In this document: one piece after another, positions 8,551 through 15,068 of the stretch | Layout: every line of letters starts with the position of its first letter | Numbering within the stretch: the stretch's first letter is position 1 | NCBI GenBank assembly: GCA_035509195.1 | Contig: DATJLT010000375.1 | Span: 1 to 35,598, forward strand | Source: Chersky-822 sp035509195 | Lineage (GTDB): Bacteria; Actinomycetota; Actinomycetes; Streptosporangiales; Streptosporangiaceae | Length of the DNA: 35,598 nt | Direction: 5' to 3' | The notes under the pieces: generated by a model | Seen by the model: the letters and a program-made list of their open reading frames with translations, nothing else | Database searches by the model: none | What the model was told of the DNA's origin: nothing | Program-made: the position numbers and the translations under genes

Positions 8551-8592
8551 GACGGAAAGTCTGGTGGCATGGATGCCACCAGACTTTCCGTC
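8551..8592. terminator. Bidirectional terminator hairpin between convergent genes
   Basis: A perfect 20-bp inverted repeat (8551-8570 with 8573-8592, arm beginning GACGGAAAGTCTGG) closes a 2-nt loop. It sits between the ends of the ABC permease (8527) and the leftward membrane protein (8598). It lacks a long T-run on either side, which is common in high-GC actinobacteria. The stem is unusually long and perfect. Confidence 0.85.
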
Positions 8593-8597
8593 TGGCG

Positions 8598-9836
8598 TTA
8601 CCACACGTAGCGGTTGAGTGACGTCTTCCATGGCGTGCCTGGCTGGATGGTGGCGATGCCCTTGGGGAAGTCGAACCTGACCACGGTTGACGGGTAGATC
8701 GTCGGCGATGGTGTCGGGGTTGGGGTTGGGGTGGGCAAGTCGCTCGGCTTCGTGATGGCGTCCTGGATCCGCCCGGTGGACACGAAGGCGAGCGCCTTGG
8801 TCGCTGTCGGGTTGACGGCGACGTCGGTGGTGTAGCCGGGGAGCGTGGCGAGCACGCCGAGCTTCGCGGTCAGAAGGGATACCGACCGCAAGGTCCACAG
8901 GCCCTTCGTCGTACCGCCCGCGTTGATGCCGAAGTAAATGACGCGGCCGTCCGGAGTGATCGTGGCCGAGCCGATCGTGGATGCCGAGCCGAACTTGCCG
9001 GCCGAGATGACCTTATGGCTGCGCTGGAGCGCGGTTCCCGGCTCTGACTTCGTCGGCAGCGTATAAAGGCCGTGGTCAGTGCTGTAGGCGAGAACGCTCC
9101 CTGTGGAGGTGAGAGAAAGCGAGGTCAGTTCGGAGGCAGACCGGGCAAGGCCGGTCAGCGACCAGAGTTTTGCTGTTCCGCTGACCAGGTTGACCGCGCC
9201 GAGCACGGCCGAAGAGGTGCCTGCTGAAGCGACGCACCTGGTCGCCGCGAACGCCAGTTTCCTGCCGTTCTCGCTGATCGCCAGTTGCCATGCAACCTCA
9301 TTGACGTGGCCGGTCCATAGCTTGCGGAAGTCGGTGAACTTGCCCTTCTTGCTGAGCCTGAACTGGTACAGCCAGCTTCCGCATGAGCCGTCCTTCGACA
9401 GGGCAGCGACGTAGGTCCGGCCATTGCCGGTGGCCACCGCCGTGAAGGTCTCGTGAGCGGTCACGGCGACGACGGACCGCAGATCGGCTCCGGTCGCGAC
9501 GCTGTGGACGGTGAGGTACTTCCTGGTCTTGCCGCTGAGGGCAACGAGGAAGTGGGTCGCCGGGTTGCCGCTGGCGACTGCTACCTGCCCGCCGGCACCG
9601 CGGTCGGCCCGCAGGGAAGCTGGCACGACGACAGCGAGCGCGACGATGACCGCCGCCACCGCCGCCGACGCGGTCAGCGCGGCCAGCCAGTTCCGCCGCG
9701 CACGCCCGGCCGGGTGCCTGAGGGGGTAGGAGATGACGGCGCCCTGCTCGTCGAGCCCGCGCAGGCTGCCAGGGCGGACGGTGTCGGTCGCGCTGCGGTA
9801 CGCGGACCGCAGCCGGTCTTCGATGTTGTTGTTCAT
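8598..9836 (-). CDS. Membrane-anchored beta-propeller-like protein, putative anti-sigma partner
   Basis: The product is 412 aa. Residues 1-48 are cytoplasmic and basic near the membrane. About 50-73 is a single transmembrane helix (AALTASAAVAAVIVALAVVV). The rest is an outside domain with repeated strand patterns such as KLAFAATRCV, VLAYSTDHGLY and TPDGRVIYFG, typical of WD40/TolB-like propellers. A Thr-Pro repeat linker is near residue 370. The gene starts inside the stop codon of the ECF sigma gene (ATGA overlap, 9833-9836). This position and topology suggest that it holds the sigma factor at the membrane. No zinc-binding anti-sigma motif is visible, so this role is inference. Confidence 0.75.
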   Translation of the reverse strand: MNNNIEDRLRSAYRSATDTVRPGSLRGLDEQGAVISYPLRHPAGRARRNWLAALTASAAVAAVIVALAVVVPASLRADRGAGGQVAVASGNPATHFLVALSGKTRKYLTVHSVATGADLRSVVAVTAHETFTAVATGNGRTYVAALSKDGSCGSWLYQFRLSKKGKFTDFRKLWTGHVNEVAWQLAISENGRKLAFAATRCVASAGTSSAVLGAVNLVSGTAKLWSLTGLARSASELTSLSLTSTGSVLAYSTDHGLYTLPTKSEPGTALQRSHKVISAGKFGSASTIGSATITPDGRVIYFGINAGGTTKGLWTLRSVSLLTAKLGVLATLPGYTTDVAVNPTATKALAFVSTGRIQDAITKPSDLPTPTPTPTPSPTIYPSTVVRFDFPKGIATIQPGTPWKTSLNRYVW

Positions 9837-10345
9837 TGCTGCTCCTCTAGCTTGCGCGCCAGCGCGGCGAGAGCGCGCGAGGCCGTTGATGACACGGTTG
9901 ACCGGCTGATACCAAGGGCGGCGGCGATCTCGCCGTCCGGCAGGTCAAGGAAGTAGCGGAAGGCGAGCACTTCCCTGGCCCGCCCTGGCAGCGAGGCCAC
10001 CGCGGCCAGCACGGCCCGCCGGTCCTCGCTCGCGATCGCGGCCGCCTCGGCTGACCACGCTGGCGGGCAGTCCGCCGCGTGGTTCGCGGCCCGGCGCCGG
10101 TTCCGCTGCAAGGTCCGGCACCCGTTCACCACGCAAGCGCGCAGGTAGGGCAGGGCCTTGTCCTGGTCACGCAGCCGGTCAAGGCCCTTGTGCAGGCCGA
10201 GAAAGGCGTCCTGCACGACGTCTTCTGCCGAATGCTGGTCCCCGAGCAGCAGCAACGCCAGCCGCACGAGTTCAAGTGCATGCGCCTCGTACAGGCCGCT
10301 GACGAAACGGTCAGCGGAGGCCTGCTCTGCTGTCTTCGCAGTCAT
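9833..10345 (-). CDS. ECF RNA polymerase sigma factor, SigE family
   Basis: The product is 170 aa. Region 2 covers about residues 15-80, with LGDQHSAEDVVQDAFLGLHKGL as the helix that contacts the -10 element. Region 4 covers about 115-165, with VLAFRYFLDLPDGEIAAALGISRSTVSS as the helix-turn-helix. Length and the RYFLDL motif fit the SigE-like group of actinobacterial ECF factors. It lies 51 bp downstream of a methyltransferase gene on the same strand and overlaps the membrane protein gene by 4 bp. ATG 10345 has only a weak AAGAG site. I could not find a convincing ECF-type promoter in front of it. Confidence 0.9.
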   Translation of the reverse strand: MTAKTAEQASADRFVSGLYEAHALELVRLALLLLGDQHSAEDVVQDAFLGLHKGLDRLRDQDKALPYLRACVVNGCRTLQRNRRRAANHAADCPPAWSAEAAAIASEDRRAVLAAVASLPGRAREVLAFRYFLDLPDGEIAAALGISRSTVSSTASRALAALARKLEEQQ

Positions 10346-10396
10346 GCTCTTATGACGCGGCCGGCGCCGTATTCCTGAGTCCTGGCCGAAGATGAG

Positions 10397-11080
10397 TCAT
10401 CGCAATGTCAGCACCGCGGCTCGCCTGGTCGGAGCGCTTTCCAGGTCGGCCGCCACAGGGATTTCGTAAGCGGCCAGTTCACGCAGTTCCTCGCGAGGCA
10501 GGAAGGCCCGGCCAAGATCACCAGCCAGCACCGTTCCGCCCCGTACGGCGACCCGCCGCAGCAAGCCGAGCGCCCGCGCGGCCAGGTCCCGCTGATACCA
10601 GATGTCGGCCGCCAGCACGACGTCGAATCCGGCGGCCTCGCCGTCGAGCACGTCACCGGTCGTGTCGGCCCGCACGCCGTTGAGTGCGGCATTCAGCCCG
10701 ATCGCGGCGATCGCGAACTCGTCGACCTCGCTGGCGAGCACCCTGCTGGCGCCGGCGACCGCGGCGGCGACCGCGGTCAGGCCTGAACCCGAGCCGAGGT
10801 CAAGCACCGCCCGGCCGGCCACGATCTCCCTGTGGTCGAGCACGTACCTGGCCAGTGCCTGCCCGCCGGCCCAGGGGAACGCCCAGAACGGCGGCTGCCT
10901 GTCTTTATCCCCTGCCGCCGCCTCGGTACGTTCCCAGATGGCGATCGCGTCATCGCCCAGGTAAAGCCGCACCTCAGGAACGAAGGGCACGACGCCTGCG
11001 GTGGTATTGGCGAGGACGAAACGCTCAAGGCTGGCAGGAGGGACACCAGAAGGTGATGCGCTCGCCCGTGGCAGTGCCAT
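10397..11080 (-). CDS. Class I SAM-dependent methyltransferase (ETF-beta/L11 lysine methyltransferase-like)
   Basis: The product is 227 aa. The SAM-binding motif I is VLDLGSGSGLTAVAAA near residue 83. It is followed by ASEVDEFAIAAIGLNAALNGV and the post-motif DVVLAADIWYQRDLA. This pattern fits the METTL20/PrmA-like protein lysine methyltransferases. The N-terminal segment FVLANTTAGVVPFVPEVRLYL is typical of that group, so the start must lie upstream of it. ATG 11080 is the best candidate, with GGAAGG about 11 nt upstream. This puts the first 56 bp inside the end of nei in another frame. It is the last gene of the SCP2-alkB-nei run. The protein substrate is unknown. Confidence 0.8.
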   Translation of the reverse strand: MALPRASASPSGVPPASLERFVLANTTAGVVPFVPEVRLYLGDDAIAIWERTEAAAGDKDRQPPFWAFPWAGGQALARYVLDHREIVAGRAVLDLGSGSGLTAVAAAVAGASRVLASEVDEFAIAAIGLNAALNGVRADTTGDVLDGEAAGFDVVLAADIWYQRDLAARALGLLRRVAVRGGTVLAGDLGRAFLPREELRELAAYEIPVAADLESAPTRRAAVLTLR

Positions 11081-11810
11081 AACCGCTGTAACCTTCCGAA
11101 AGGATCTTGCCCGAGCAGCGGCGGCAGGGCCGTCCTGCCCTCCCGTACACCCAGGTCTCCTGGCCACGGGCCGGATTGCCCGTGGTCACCTGACCCACTC
11201 GATCTTTGTTCGCTTCGAGAAGCTGCCTGGCCAGTTCGACGATCGCGCCTAGATCGCCCGAGTCGCCGGCCTCGCGCCGCGGGTTTACCCCGCGCAGGAA
11301 CAAGACCTCGGCCTTGTAGAGGTTCCCGATGCCTGCCAGGCTGGACTGATCGAGCAGCGCCTCGGCGATCGGCCGGTCAGGCTTGGCCATCAGCCGGCGC
11401 ACGGCCTCGTCCGCGTCCCAGTCCGGTCCGAGCAGATCGGGTCCGAGATGCCCGACCGCCCGCTCCTCGCGGTCGGTCCGCAGCACTTCGACCACGCCGA
11501 GCCGGAACCCGGCGGCCTGCCATTCGTCGTTGGCCAGCACCAGCCGTATCCGGTGATCCCTCGGCGGGTAACCTCCGGCCCGCGAGATCCGCCACGATCC
11601 GTCCATCCGCAGGTGCGTATGAACGGTGACGTTGCCTTCCGTCCTGGTCAGCAGGTGCTTGCCGCGCGACACGGTCTCGGTGACCGTCCTCCCGGTCAGG
11701 TCGGTGGTGGCGTACCCGGGAACGCGGAAGTCGCTGCGCGTCAGGACGCGCCCGGCTAGCGCGGCCTGAAGCTGCCGCGCCGTCCGCCAGACAACGTCGC
11801 CTTCCGGCAT
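11025..11810 (-). CDS. nei: Endonuclease VIII-like DNA glycosylase/AP lyase
   Basis: The product is 261 aa, close to actinobacterial Nei2. Mature Pro2-Glu3 at the N-terminus (MPEGDVVWRTA) is the catalytic pair of the Fpg/Nei family. The H2TH region is seen in SSLAGIGNLYKAEVLFLRGVNP. The C-terminal zinc finger has its four cysteines in CRRC and CPSC. It removes oxidised bases and nicks the abasic site. The gene begins 2 bp after the alkB stop and its end overlaps the methyltransferase start by 56 bp, so these genes are co-translated in a DNA-repair cluster. Confidence 0.93.
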   Translation of the reverse strand: MPEGDVVWRTARQLQAALAGRVLTRSDFRVPGYATTDLTGRTVTETVSRGKHLLTRTEGNVTVHTHLRMDGSWRISRAGGYPPRDHRIRLVLANDEWQAAGFRLGVVEVLRTDREERAVGHLGPDLLGPDWDADEAVRRLMAKPDRPIAEALLDQSSLAGIGNLYKAEVLFLRGVNPRREAGDSGDLGAIVELARQLLEANKDRVGQVTTGNPARGQETWVYGRAGRPCRRCSGKILSEGYSGYGTATGERITFWCPSCQP

Positions 11811-11812
11811 GG

Positions 11813-12457
11813 CTAGAGCCCTGACTCGCGCAGCGTGATGTTGATCCGCCCTGACGGCAGTCCGATGTCAGGGCGGTCCGTGCCCGGCAGGGTCCTGACG
11901 ACGCCGTGATAGGCGAGGCGGGATTCCCTGCCGAACACGAAGAGATCGCCGGATTCGAGCTCGACATCGTGCCAGGGCCTGGCGCGGTTCGCGGTGTTGC
12001 CGAACCTGAACACGCAGCTCGCGCCCAGGCTCAGCGAGATGACCGGTGCGGTGCTCCGCTCGTCCCTGTCCTGGTGCATGCCCATCTTCGCGTCCGCGTC
12101 GTAGAAGTTGACCAAGGCCACGTCTGGCCGGTAGCAGGCCGGGTCGCCGTAGGCGTCGGCCAGCGCTGCCCTTCCCAGCTCGGCCAGCCACCTCGGGAAC
12201 TCCTTGACCGGCGTGCCGTCGTCGGCGGTGCGGACGTACTTGTAGGGAATCCAGTGCCAGCCCAGGCAGACGGTCCGCACCGACATGACGCCTCCGGCCG
12301 GCAGTACCGTATGCCTGCTCCCGGCCGGCGGCTTCGCCCATTCCAGGCACGCCGCGACCAGTTCCGCCTGCCTGGCCTGCGGCAGCCATCCTGGCAGGTG
12401 CACCGCACCCGGCGCGATCTCCGCCCGTGGCCGGTCAAAAAGAGCGTTCATTGTCAC
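11813..12457 (-). CDS. alkB: AlkB-family 2-oxoglutarate/Fe(II) dioxygenase
   Basis: The product is 214 aa. The iron ligands are seen as HQD in MGMHQDRDE and the distal His in AYHGVVR. The 2-oxoglutarate-binding arginines are in RINITLR near the C-terminus, and the nucleotide-recognition lid is near SVRTVCLGWHW. AlkB enzymes reverse alkylation damage on DNA or RNA bases. The start GTG 12457 overlaps the stop of the SCP2-like gene as GTGA (12454-12457). An internal ATG at 12451 is the alternative. Together with nei immediately downstream it forms a base-damage repair unit. No Ada-type regulator is nearby. Confidence 0.93.
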   Translation of the reverse strand: MTMNALFDRPRAEIAPGAVHLPGWLPQARQAELVAACLEWAKPPAGSRHTVLPAGGVMSVRTVCLGWHWIPYKYVRTADDGTPVKEFPRWLAELGRAALADAYGDPACYRPDVALVNFYDADAKMGMHQDRDERSTAPVISLSLGASCVFRFGNTANRARPWHDVELESGDLFVFGRESRLAYHGVVRTLPGTDRPDIGLPSGRINITLRESGL

Positions 12458-12795
12458 AAGAACTTACGCAAGATCGCTATGTCACCGAAGCTGGCGTCTA
12501 CCCTGACCCGCCTGGTCAGCCATAGCCGGGCGAAGCTCTGCGGCCTGGCCGAGATCGCCATCACGTCATCGCTCCTGGCCGAGAACCGCACCTGCGCGCG
12601 CGGCGCGTCAGGTGGTGCCTCGGCCAGCGGTTCTGCGCCATCGGGTCCTATGGTGCTCAGGAACGTCACTCCAAGGTCAGTAATGTGGCAGCTAAGCGTC
12701 CGGCGCGGAATCTCGCGCCTGGTCTGCTCGTCAACATCGGACAATCTGGCCAGCAGGGAATCAAAGGCCTTACGGCACTCATCGGCGGTCGCCAT
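12454..12795 (-). CDS. SCP2 sterol-binding-domain-like small protein
   Basis: The product is 113 aa, a single SCP2-like fold. The LSCHITDLGVTF strand pair, VRFSARSDDVMAI and the closing FARLWLTRRVRVDASFGDI are the conserved blocks of small actinobacterial SCP2 proteins found next to tlyA. ATG 12795 follows GAGGTGA 5 nt upstream, which is decisive over the longer open frame to 12993. That longer stretch is the antisense of the 59-aa gene on the other strand. The family binds hydrophobic ligands, but the ligand here is unknown. It is the first gene of the leftward repair run and overlaps alkB by 4 bp. Confidence 0.82.
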   Translation of the reverse strand: MATADECRKAFDSLLARLSDVDEQTRREIPRRTLSCHITDLGVTFLSTIGPDGAEPLAEAPPDAPRAQVRFSARSDDVMAISARPQSFARLWLTRRVRVDASFGDIAILRKFL

Positions 12796-12844
12796 CGTCA
12801 CCTCGCCTCTCATCATCTCGCTTGCACAATCCTTTAGCGACCAC

Positions 12845-12861
12845 ACGGTAGCGTTCTGAGC
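12845..12861. promoter_or_regulatory. Overlapping divergent -10 elements; probable leaderless start for the 59-aa gene
   Basis: On the plus strand TAGCGT (12849-12854) fits TANNNT and lies exactly 7 nt before ATG 12862, the spacing of a leaderless transcript. On the minus strand TACCGT (12850-12845) could serve the SCP2 gene. The two share two base pairs. No convincing -35 is seen for either, so this is tentative. Confidence 0.45.
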
Positions 12862-13041
12862 ATGGAAGACGAAGCAGATCCCCTGGCCGCCGTATCGACC
12901 GGCGATCAGCGGGTCGATGACACGCTGCGGCAGCTCGGCGAGCTCGGCGATCTTCAGGTAAGTGAACATCCAGCCGTGTTTGAGCGTGTCCACAGCCAGC
13001 TCGTGGAAGTACTTGGAGAATTGCGTTCAGGTGCGGACTAA
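12862..13041 (+). CDS. Small conserved protein, Rv1693-like, upstream of tlyA
   Basis: The product is 59 aa, too short for many gene callers. It starts MEDEADPLAAV and contains LRQLGELGDLQVSEHPAVF followed by ERVHSQLVEVLGEL. The pattern of a short acidic N-terminus, LxxLGxLxxLxVxEHxxVF and ERxHxxLxxxLxxL matches the small protein that sits just before tlyA in other actinobacteria (Rv1693 in M. tuberculosis). It is probably a two-helix soluble protein of unknown function. The stop at 13039-13041 is 14 bp before the tlyA start. No ribosome binding site is seen, but a -10-like TAGCGT 7 nt upstream suggests leaderless expression. It probably begins the long tlyA-murJ operon. Confidence 0.85.
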   Translation: MEDEADPLAAVSTGDQRVDDTLRQLGELGDLQVSEHPAVFERVHSQLVEVLGELRSGAD

Positions 13042-13055
13042 TCCGGGCGGTGACA

Positions 13056-13871
13056 ATGGCACGAGCGACGCCGGCTCGCCGGGCTCGGCTTGACGCCGAG
13101 CTGGTGAGGCGCGGCCTGGTCAGGTCGCGGGCGCAGGCGGCCGAGCTGATCGCCGCCGGGCAGGTCGCGGTGTCCGGGCAGCTCGCGACCAAGGCCGCTA
13201 CCCAGGTCGGGCAGGAAGTCCCGATCACGATCAAGGACGCGACCGCGGAACCTGACTATGTTTCCCGCGGCGGGCACAAGCTCGCTGGCGCGCTCGCGGC
13301 CTTTCCTGATTTGCCGGTCGCCGGCCGGCGCTGCCTGGACGCGGGCGCCTCGACCGGCGGCTTCACCGACGTGCTGCTGCGGGCCGGCGCCTGGCACGTG
13401 GTCGCCGCTGATGTCGGATACGGGCAGCTCGCGTGGAGCCTGCGCGCTGATCCGAGGGTTACGGTGCTCGACCGGGTCAACGTCAGGAACCTTGAGCCAG
13501 GGCAGGTCGCACCCCCGGCCGAACTTGTCACGGCGGACTTGTCTTTCATCTCGCTGACCCAGGTGCTGCCTGCTCTGACGGCCTGCGCCGCGCCGGACGC
13601 CGACTTCCTGCTGATGGTCAAGCCCCAGTTCGAGGTCGGGAAGGGCAAGGTCGGCGCCGGGGGAGTCGTGCGCGATCCTGCCCTGCGGGCAGGCGCCGTG
13701 CGGGCCGTGGCGGAGGCGGCGGAGGAGCTGGGACTCGGCGTCCGCGGCGTGACCGCGAGCCCGCTGCCAGGCCCGGCCGGCAACGTCGAGTACTTCCTCT
13801 GGCTGAAGCGCGGCGCCCCGCCGCTTCGTGAGGACGACCTCGCCGCGGCGATCAAGGCAGGTCCCCAGTGA
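13056..13871 (+). CDS. tlyA: rRNA 2'-O-methyltransferase TlyA (16S/23S cytidine)
   Basis: The product is 271 aa, the same size as mycobacterial TlyA (268). An N-terminal S4 RNA-binding domain (RLDAELVRRGLVRSRAQAAELI, residues about 10-65) is followed by YVSRGGHKL. The FtsJ-like fold then has SAM motif CLDAGASTGGFTDVLL, ADLSFISL, and VKPQFEVGKGK with the catalytic-type lysine. TlyA methylates C1409 of 16S and C1920 of 23S in M. tuberculosis and makes ribosomes sensitive to capreomycin. ATG 13056 has GGGCGG 5 nt upstream, and a GTG at 13050 is possible. It is followed by a palindromic array in place of the usual short gap to nadK. Confidence 0.95.
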   Translation: MARATPARRARLDAELVRRGLVRSRAQAAELIAAGQVAVSGQLATKAATQVGQEVPITIKDATAEPDYVSRGGHKLAGALAAFPDLPVAGRRCLDAGASTGGFTDVLLRAGAWHVVAADVGYGQLAWSLRADPRVTVLDRVNVRNLEPGQVAPPAELVTADLSFISLTQVLPALTACAAPDADFLLMVKPQFEVGKGKVGAGGVVRDPALRAGAVRAVAEAAEELGLGVRGVTASPLPGPAGNVEYFLWLKRGAPPLREDDLAAAIKAGPQ

Positions 13872-13943
13872 GCGAGCGGAGTGCCGGCCCCCTGGTCGGC
13901 TTCACCGAACATTCCCGGCAATCGGCATATCTCGCCGAAGCGG

Positions 13944-14088
13944 AGCGCATCGGTGGCCCGTCGTTGTCGTTGGCGAGCCGGGCACGGGGACAACGATGGC
14001 TATCTGATGCTGTGCCAGTGACATCGGGAAGCCATCGATGCTGTTGGACACCGGGGGCGGACGACATCGGTGGCCAGTTGATGCTGTT
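13944..14088. repeat. 145-bp four-unit palindromic array, copy 2 (within the tlyA-nadK operon)
   Basis: Four 28-nt units lie at 13944-13971, 13987-14014, 14018-14045 and 14061-14088, separated by 15, 3 and 15 nt. Units 3 and 4 end GATGCTGTT. The right end of unit 1 (TCGTTGTC, 13961-13968) can also pair with the left end of unit 2 (GACAACGA, 13989-13996). The element ends 14 bp before the nadK start, so nadK's ribosome binding site is the GC-rich stretch directly after it. It would be transcribed as part of the operon. Confidence 0.82.
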
Positions 14089-14102
14089 CGGGGGCGGCCG
14101 GC

Positions 14103-15068
14103 ATGAGTGACAGGACCATGCTGCTTGTCGTGCACACCGGGCGCCCAGCCGGGGTCCGCACGGCACGGAGGATCGCCGGCTGGCTTGGCGGCGCCGGGGT
14201 GCGGGTTCGGGTGCTCGAGCACGAGGCGGACGACCTCGGGCTCGCCGACGCCGAGGTCCACGCCGTTTCCCCGGCCGCCGCGAAGGACGCCGAACTCGCG
14301 CTGGTCATCGGCGGCGATGGCACGCTGCTGCGGGCGGCCGAGCTGACCAGGACCGTGCGGACGCCGCTGTTCGGCGTCAACCTCGGTCACGTTGGCTTCC
14401 TCGCCGAGACCGAGCCCGATCACCTGCCCGCCGCGATCGACCATCTTCTCGCAGGCGAGTACCTGGTCGGGCCCCGCATGACCGTGGAGGTGACGGTCAG
14501 GCACGACGGCTCTGTGGTCAGGACGGAGTGGGCGCTGAACGAGGCGACCGTAGAGAAGGCGGCGCGCGAGCGGATGGTTGACCTCGTCACCGAGGTCGAC
14601 GGACGGCCGCTGTCCCGCTGGGGCGGCGACGGCATCGTGTTCGCGACGCCGACAGGCTCGACCGCCTACGCGTTCTCGGCCGGAGGTCCTGTCGTCTGGC
14701 CGGACGTCGAGGCACTGCTCCTCGTTCCGATCAGCGCCCATGCCCTTTTCGCAGGGCCTATGGTGGTATCACCGGAATCAGTGCTTGCCGCGGAGGTCAT
14801 TGGCGCCACTGGTGCTCAGGGCTCGGTGTCCGGTGCCGTCTTGTGGTGCGATGGCCGCCGCTCGGTTGACTTGCCGCCGGGTGCGAGGGTCGAGGTCAGG
14901 CGCGGTCAGCACCCTGTGCTGCTGGCAAGGCTGCCGGCCGGCTCGAACATCGGCGCGGCGTTCACTGACCGCCTGGTCGCCAAGTTCGAACTGCCGGTCG
15001 CCGGCTGGCGTGGCCGGGCGGGCCTTGGTGACAGTGCCGGAGATGAGGAGCACACTGGCGATGCTTGA
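14103..15068 (+). CDS. nadK: NAD kinase
   Basis: The product is 321 aa. The diagnostic GGDGTLLRAAE motif (near residue 62) and NEATVEK carry the catalytic Asp and the NAD-binding Asn-Glu. FATPTGSTAYAFSAGGP is the conserved C-terminal domain block. It phosphorylates NAD to NADP, the cell's source of NADPH for biosynthesis and redox defence. ATG 14103 follows a GC-rich stretch (GGGGGCGG) that is a poor ribosome binding site. The reading frame overlaps recN by 8 bp. The 231-bp gap to tlyA is filled mainly by a palindromic array, unlike the short gap usual in this gene cluster. Confidence 0.95.
   Translation: MSDRTMLLVVHTGRPAGVRTARRIAGWLGGAGVRVRVLEHEADDLGLADAEVHAVSPAAAKDAELALVIGGDGTLLRAAELTRTVRTPLFGVNLGHVGFLAETEPDHLPAAIDHLLAGEYLVGPRMTVEVTVRHDGSVVRTEWALNEATVEKAARERMVDLVTEVDGRPLSRWGGDGIVFATPTGSTAYAFSAGGPVVWPDVEALLLVPISAHALFAGPMVVSPESVLAAEVIGATGAQGSVSGAVLWCDGRRSVDLPPGARVEVRRGQHPVLLARLPAGSNIGAAFTDRLVAKFELPVAGWRGRAGLGDSAGDEEHTGDA

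Noticed and set aside
10346..10396. Self-recognised ECF promoter before the sigma gene
   Set aside because: GGAAT and CGTC are present on the minus strand but only 13 nt apart, too short for an ECF promoter.
12449..12457. GTGACAATG shared by the alkB start, the tlyA start and array copy 1 as a motif
   Set aside because: Each is explained by ordinary start-codon context or by the array. Three short matches can occur by chance.
12796..12993. N-terminal extension of the SCP2-like protein
   Set aside because: It is the antisense of the 59-aa gene, and a good ribosome binding site marks the internal ATG at 12795.
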